A stretch of 15,637 nt of DNA, taken from Pavlovales sp. CCMP2436 (Eukaryota; Haptophyta; Pavlovophyceae; Pavlovales). Every line of letters begins with the position of its first letter. Within the stretch, counting starts at the first letter, position 1. Shown here in pieces: positions 13,696 through 15,637 of the stretch. The stretch spans positions 21,880-37,516 of the forward strand of contig MU631865.1 in NCBI GenBank assembly GCA_026770615.1. The letters are read 5' to 3'. Both the position numbers and the translations under genes were made by a program. The notes under the pieces are model-generated. The model was not told where the DNA came from and ran no database searches. It was given only the letters and a program-made list of their open reading frames with translations.

Positions 13696-15609
13696 ATGGA
13701 CCGCAGCGTGCGCGCCTTCACGCAGCCCGACTTCCGGCCGGCCGTCTTCGTCCGGACGCAGCGCGCACGCACCGACCTCGAGCATCTCGGTGCGGAGCTC
13801 ACCGCTGTGCTCGATGCGTTCAAGGCCGAGCTGGTCGAGGTGATCCACCAAGACTATGACGCCTTCCTGCGGCTGTCGGGCGAGCTACAGGGCACCGACC
13901 GCACGGTCCACGCGCTGCGCGCGCATCTCGGTGAGCGCGAGGTTGAGCTCAAGGAGCTGCGGGCGGCCGTCTCGAGCAAGGTGCACGCCGTCGAGGAGCT
14001 CGCTAAGCAGCAGGCTGTTCTGCGTGAGCGCCGGCGCGCGCTGGTATTGCTGATGGAGCTCTCGACGGGGCTGCAGCGCTGCGAGGCACATCTCGCCGAC
14101 GACGCGCGCGCGCTCGCGGCGGGCGAGCCGCTCACGCAGCCGCCGAGCGACGAGCGCGGCAGGCACGCGCGCGCGCTCGAGCGCGTGGCCGACCAGTTGC
14201 ACCGGCTGGCGACCGTGGCCGAGCTCGAGGGGCTGCCCGAGGTGGGCGCCGACGCGCTCGAGCGGTTGGCGACGGCGCGCGTCGTGACAAGCGCACGCGC
14301 GTCCGAGTGCACGCTCTGGGCGGTGCGCGCAAGAAATGGGCATGTGCTCGCGCACTGCCTGCGCGCCGTCGAGGCGCTTGACGCGGGCGCCGAGCTCGTG
14401 GAGTTGGTGCGCGAGCGCATCGTCCGCCCACGCGCCTCGGCGCTCATCGCGGACCTGGGCGGGCTATCCAGCGTGTCCGCCTGCCTCGCAGCGCTCCTCG
14501 GATTCGTGACGGACGAGCTGGGGGCCATCACGGGGGTGGGCGCTGCGCGGCAGGCGGGTGGGAGCGGCGGCGGGCTCGCGGGCGCGCTCGCGCCGCTGCG
14601 TCTCGTGGCCAACGCGATCTGGCCCGAGATCGTGGCGCAACTCGTCGCCGGTCGGCCGGGCCTCTTCGCGACGGGCGTGCCCGCGTCCTTCCACGCCAAC
14701 TACACGGCCGCCATGCACTTTGGCGATTCGGTCGAGGCCCTGTGCGCAGACGGCGCCGAGCTGGCCCAACTGCGTGCGCATACAGCGAGCGGCGAGCTGC
14801 TCCGCCGGTGGAACCTGCCGCTCTACTTCCAGCTGCGCCACAACGAGGTCGTCGAGGCGTTCGAGGCTGCCCTCGCCGCGCCCGCGCCGATGCAGCTGGC
14901 CAGCGTGGACTGGGCGGCGGGGCGGGCGGTGCCCGCCGGCGCGGCGTCGGGCCCGCTGCAGCTGCACCTGCGCGCGAGCGTGGCCGTCGCGCGCGGCCTG
15001 CTCGCCGCCACGGCCGCGGACGTGGTGCTGCGACCGCTCGCGCACCGCTTCCTGCGGCTCGCGCTGCAGCTGCCCGCGCGCTACTGCACCTGGGCCGCGG
15101 CGACGCTCGCGGCCGCCGCCACGGCCGCCGCCGCGACACCCGCCGAGCCCGAGGCGGCCGCGGCGCAGGGTGAAAGCGCGGCAGCGGCGGGCAGCGCGCC
15201 GGCGGCGGGTGCGCCGGTGGTCGACGTGCTCGCGCTCGGCGCCGCGCTCTACGCCGACGCGGCCGCGCTCGCCGCGTGGCTGCCCGAGGGGTACGCCGCG
15301 CTGCTCGTGTCCGCCCTCTGCCTCGACGAGCCCGCCGCCGCCGCGCACGCGGTCGCTGCGCGCGGCTGCCTCGGCGAGGCGGCCGAGGGGCTGCGCGCGC
15401 TTGTGCCCGCGGCGCGCGGCGCGCTGTGCGCCGACCTCGAGCGGCGGTGCGCGGGCGGCCTCTCACTGGTGCGCGGGATCGCTGCGGCGTACCGCTTCCA
15501 GGCCAAGGGGCTGCCCGCGCTGCCCTCCGCCTTCATGGCCGAGGCGCTCGGGCCCGTTGCGGCCTTTGCGCGCGAGCACGCCCTTGGCATGCCCGCGGAG
15601 GAGCGACGG
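13696..15609 (+). CDS. COG2: Conserved oligomeric Golgi complex subunit 2, first exon (partial gene)
   Basis: COG2 is a lobe-A subunit of the COG tethering complex, which captures vesicles for retrograde transport within the Golgi. The exon gives the first 638 residues. The family's N-terminus is clear: FTQPDFRPAVFV, then VIHQDYDAFLRLSGELQGTD (about 50-70) and a helical stretch with LRERRRALVLLMELSTGLQR. The best marker is WNLPLYFQLRHNEV from residue 372, preceded by FHANYTAAMHFGDSVEAL. An Ala-rich insert occupies about 472-510. Human COG2 is about 738 residues, so roughly 100 residues should lie in later exons. The exon ends CGACGG|GTGAGC, a strong donor in phase 0, and the intron runs off the window. 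ATG 13696 sits just before the conserved start. The antisense strand is also open because of the GC-rich codon use, but only this frame matches a family. Confidence 0.93.
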
Positions 15610-15637
15610 GTGAGCGCGCGCCCCTTACCCCTCCCCC
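15610..15637 (+). other. Start of COG2 intron 1
   Basis: It begins GTGAGCGCGCG and turns C-rich (CCCCTTACCCCTCCCCC). The donor fits the consensus. The acceptor lies outside the window. Confidence 0.75.

Noticed and set aside
13854..15466. Several long minus-strand frames opposite COG2
   Set aside because: All are antisense shadows of the GC-rich COG2 exon, with Arg/Ala/Ser-rich content and no domains.

Overview
This is a eukaryotic nuclear window. The coding stretches are very GC-rich, and the split gene has GT-AG introns (plus one apparent GC-AG intron) that are mostly AT-rich and loaded with microsatellites. One carrier protein has a signal-peptide-plus-transit-peptide leader, which fits an alga with a secondary plastid. 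A haptophyte-like alga is my inference; nothing here proves the lineage. The window opens with 64 consecutive G, probably a technical artefact or contig end.

Layout, left to right. (1) 109-941, minus: one exon of an unrecognised acidic protein, interrupted by a one-base frame break in a run of five T. (2) 1043-2362: an element with inverted arms of about 200 bp around a 0.9 kb core holding open frames on both strands. (3) 2736-4460, plus: an intronless, unrecognised 574-residue repeat protein with Pro-Glu/Pro-Lys hexanucleotide-coded runs, 40-residue tandem repeats and recurrent short IEIF-type motifs. (4) 4753-8568, plus: a complete acetyl-CoA synthetase gene in eight exons; the spliced product is 686 residues and has every key catalytic motif. 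(5) 9320-10582, minus: a complete SLC25-type carrier with an apparent plastid leader, convergent with the synthetase gene. (6) 10740-11121: a MITE-like inverted-repeat unit. (7) 11729-12541, minus: an unrecognised 270-residue acidic and coiled-coil protein, whose 3' end lies in an exact 88-bp tandem duplication. (8) 12763-12861, minus: a relic of a C2H2 zinc finger. (9) 13696-15609, plus: the first exon, with 638 codons, of conserved oligomeric Golgi subunit COG2; its intron runs off the window.

The recognisable genes are housekeeping functions (acetate activation, small-molecule transport, Golgi tethering) and do not form a pathway or operon. The most interesting material is in the non-coding structure. 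Introns 3, 5 and 6 of the synthetase gene contain decayed copies of their own exon-intron junctions. Intron 3 is also bounded by a 10-bp direct repeat, as expected if it arose by local duplication. A CCCNAG-type hexanucleotide repeat occurs both as intron filler and as the coding sequence of the Pro-Glu protein. No tRNA, rRNA or CRISPR array was found.
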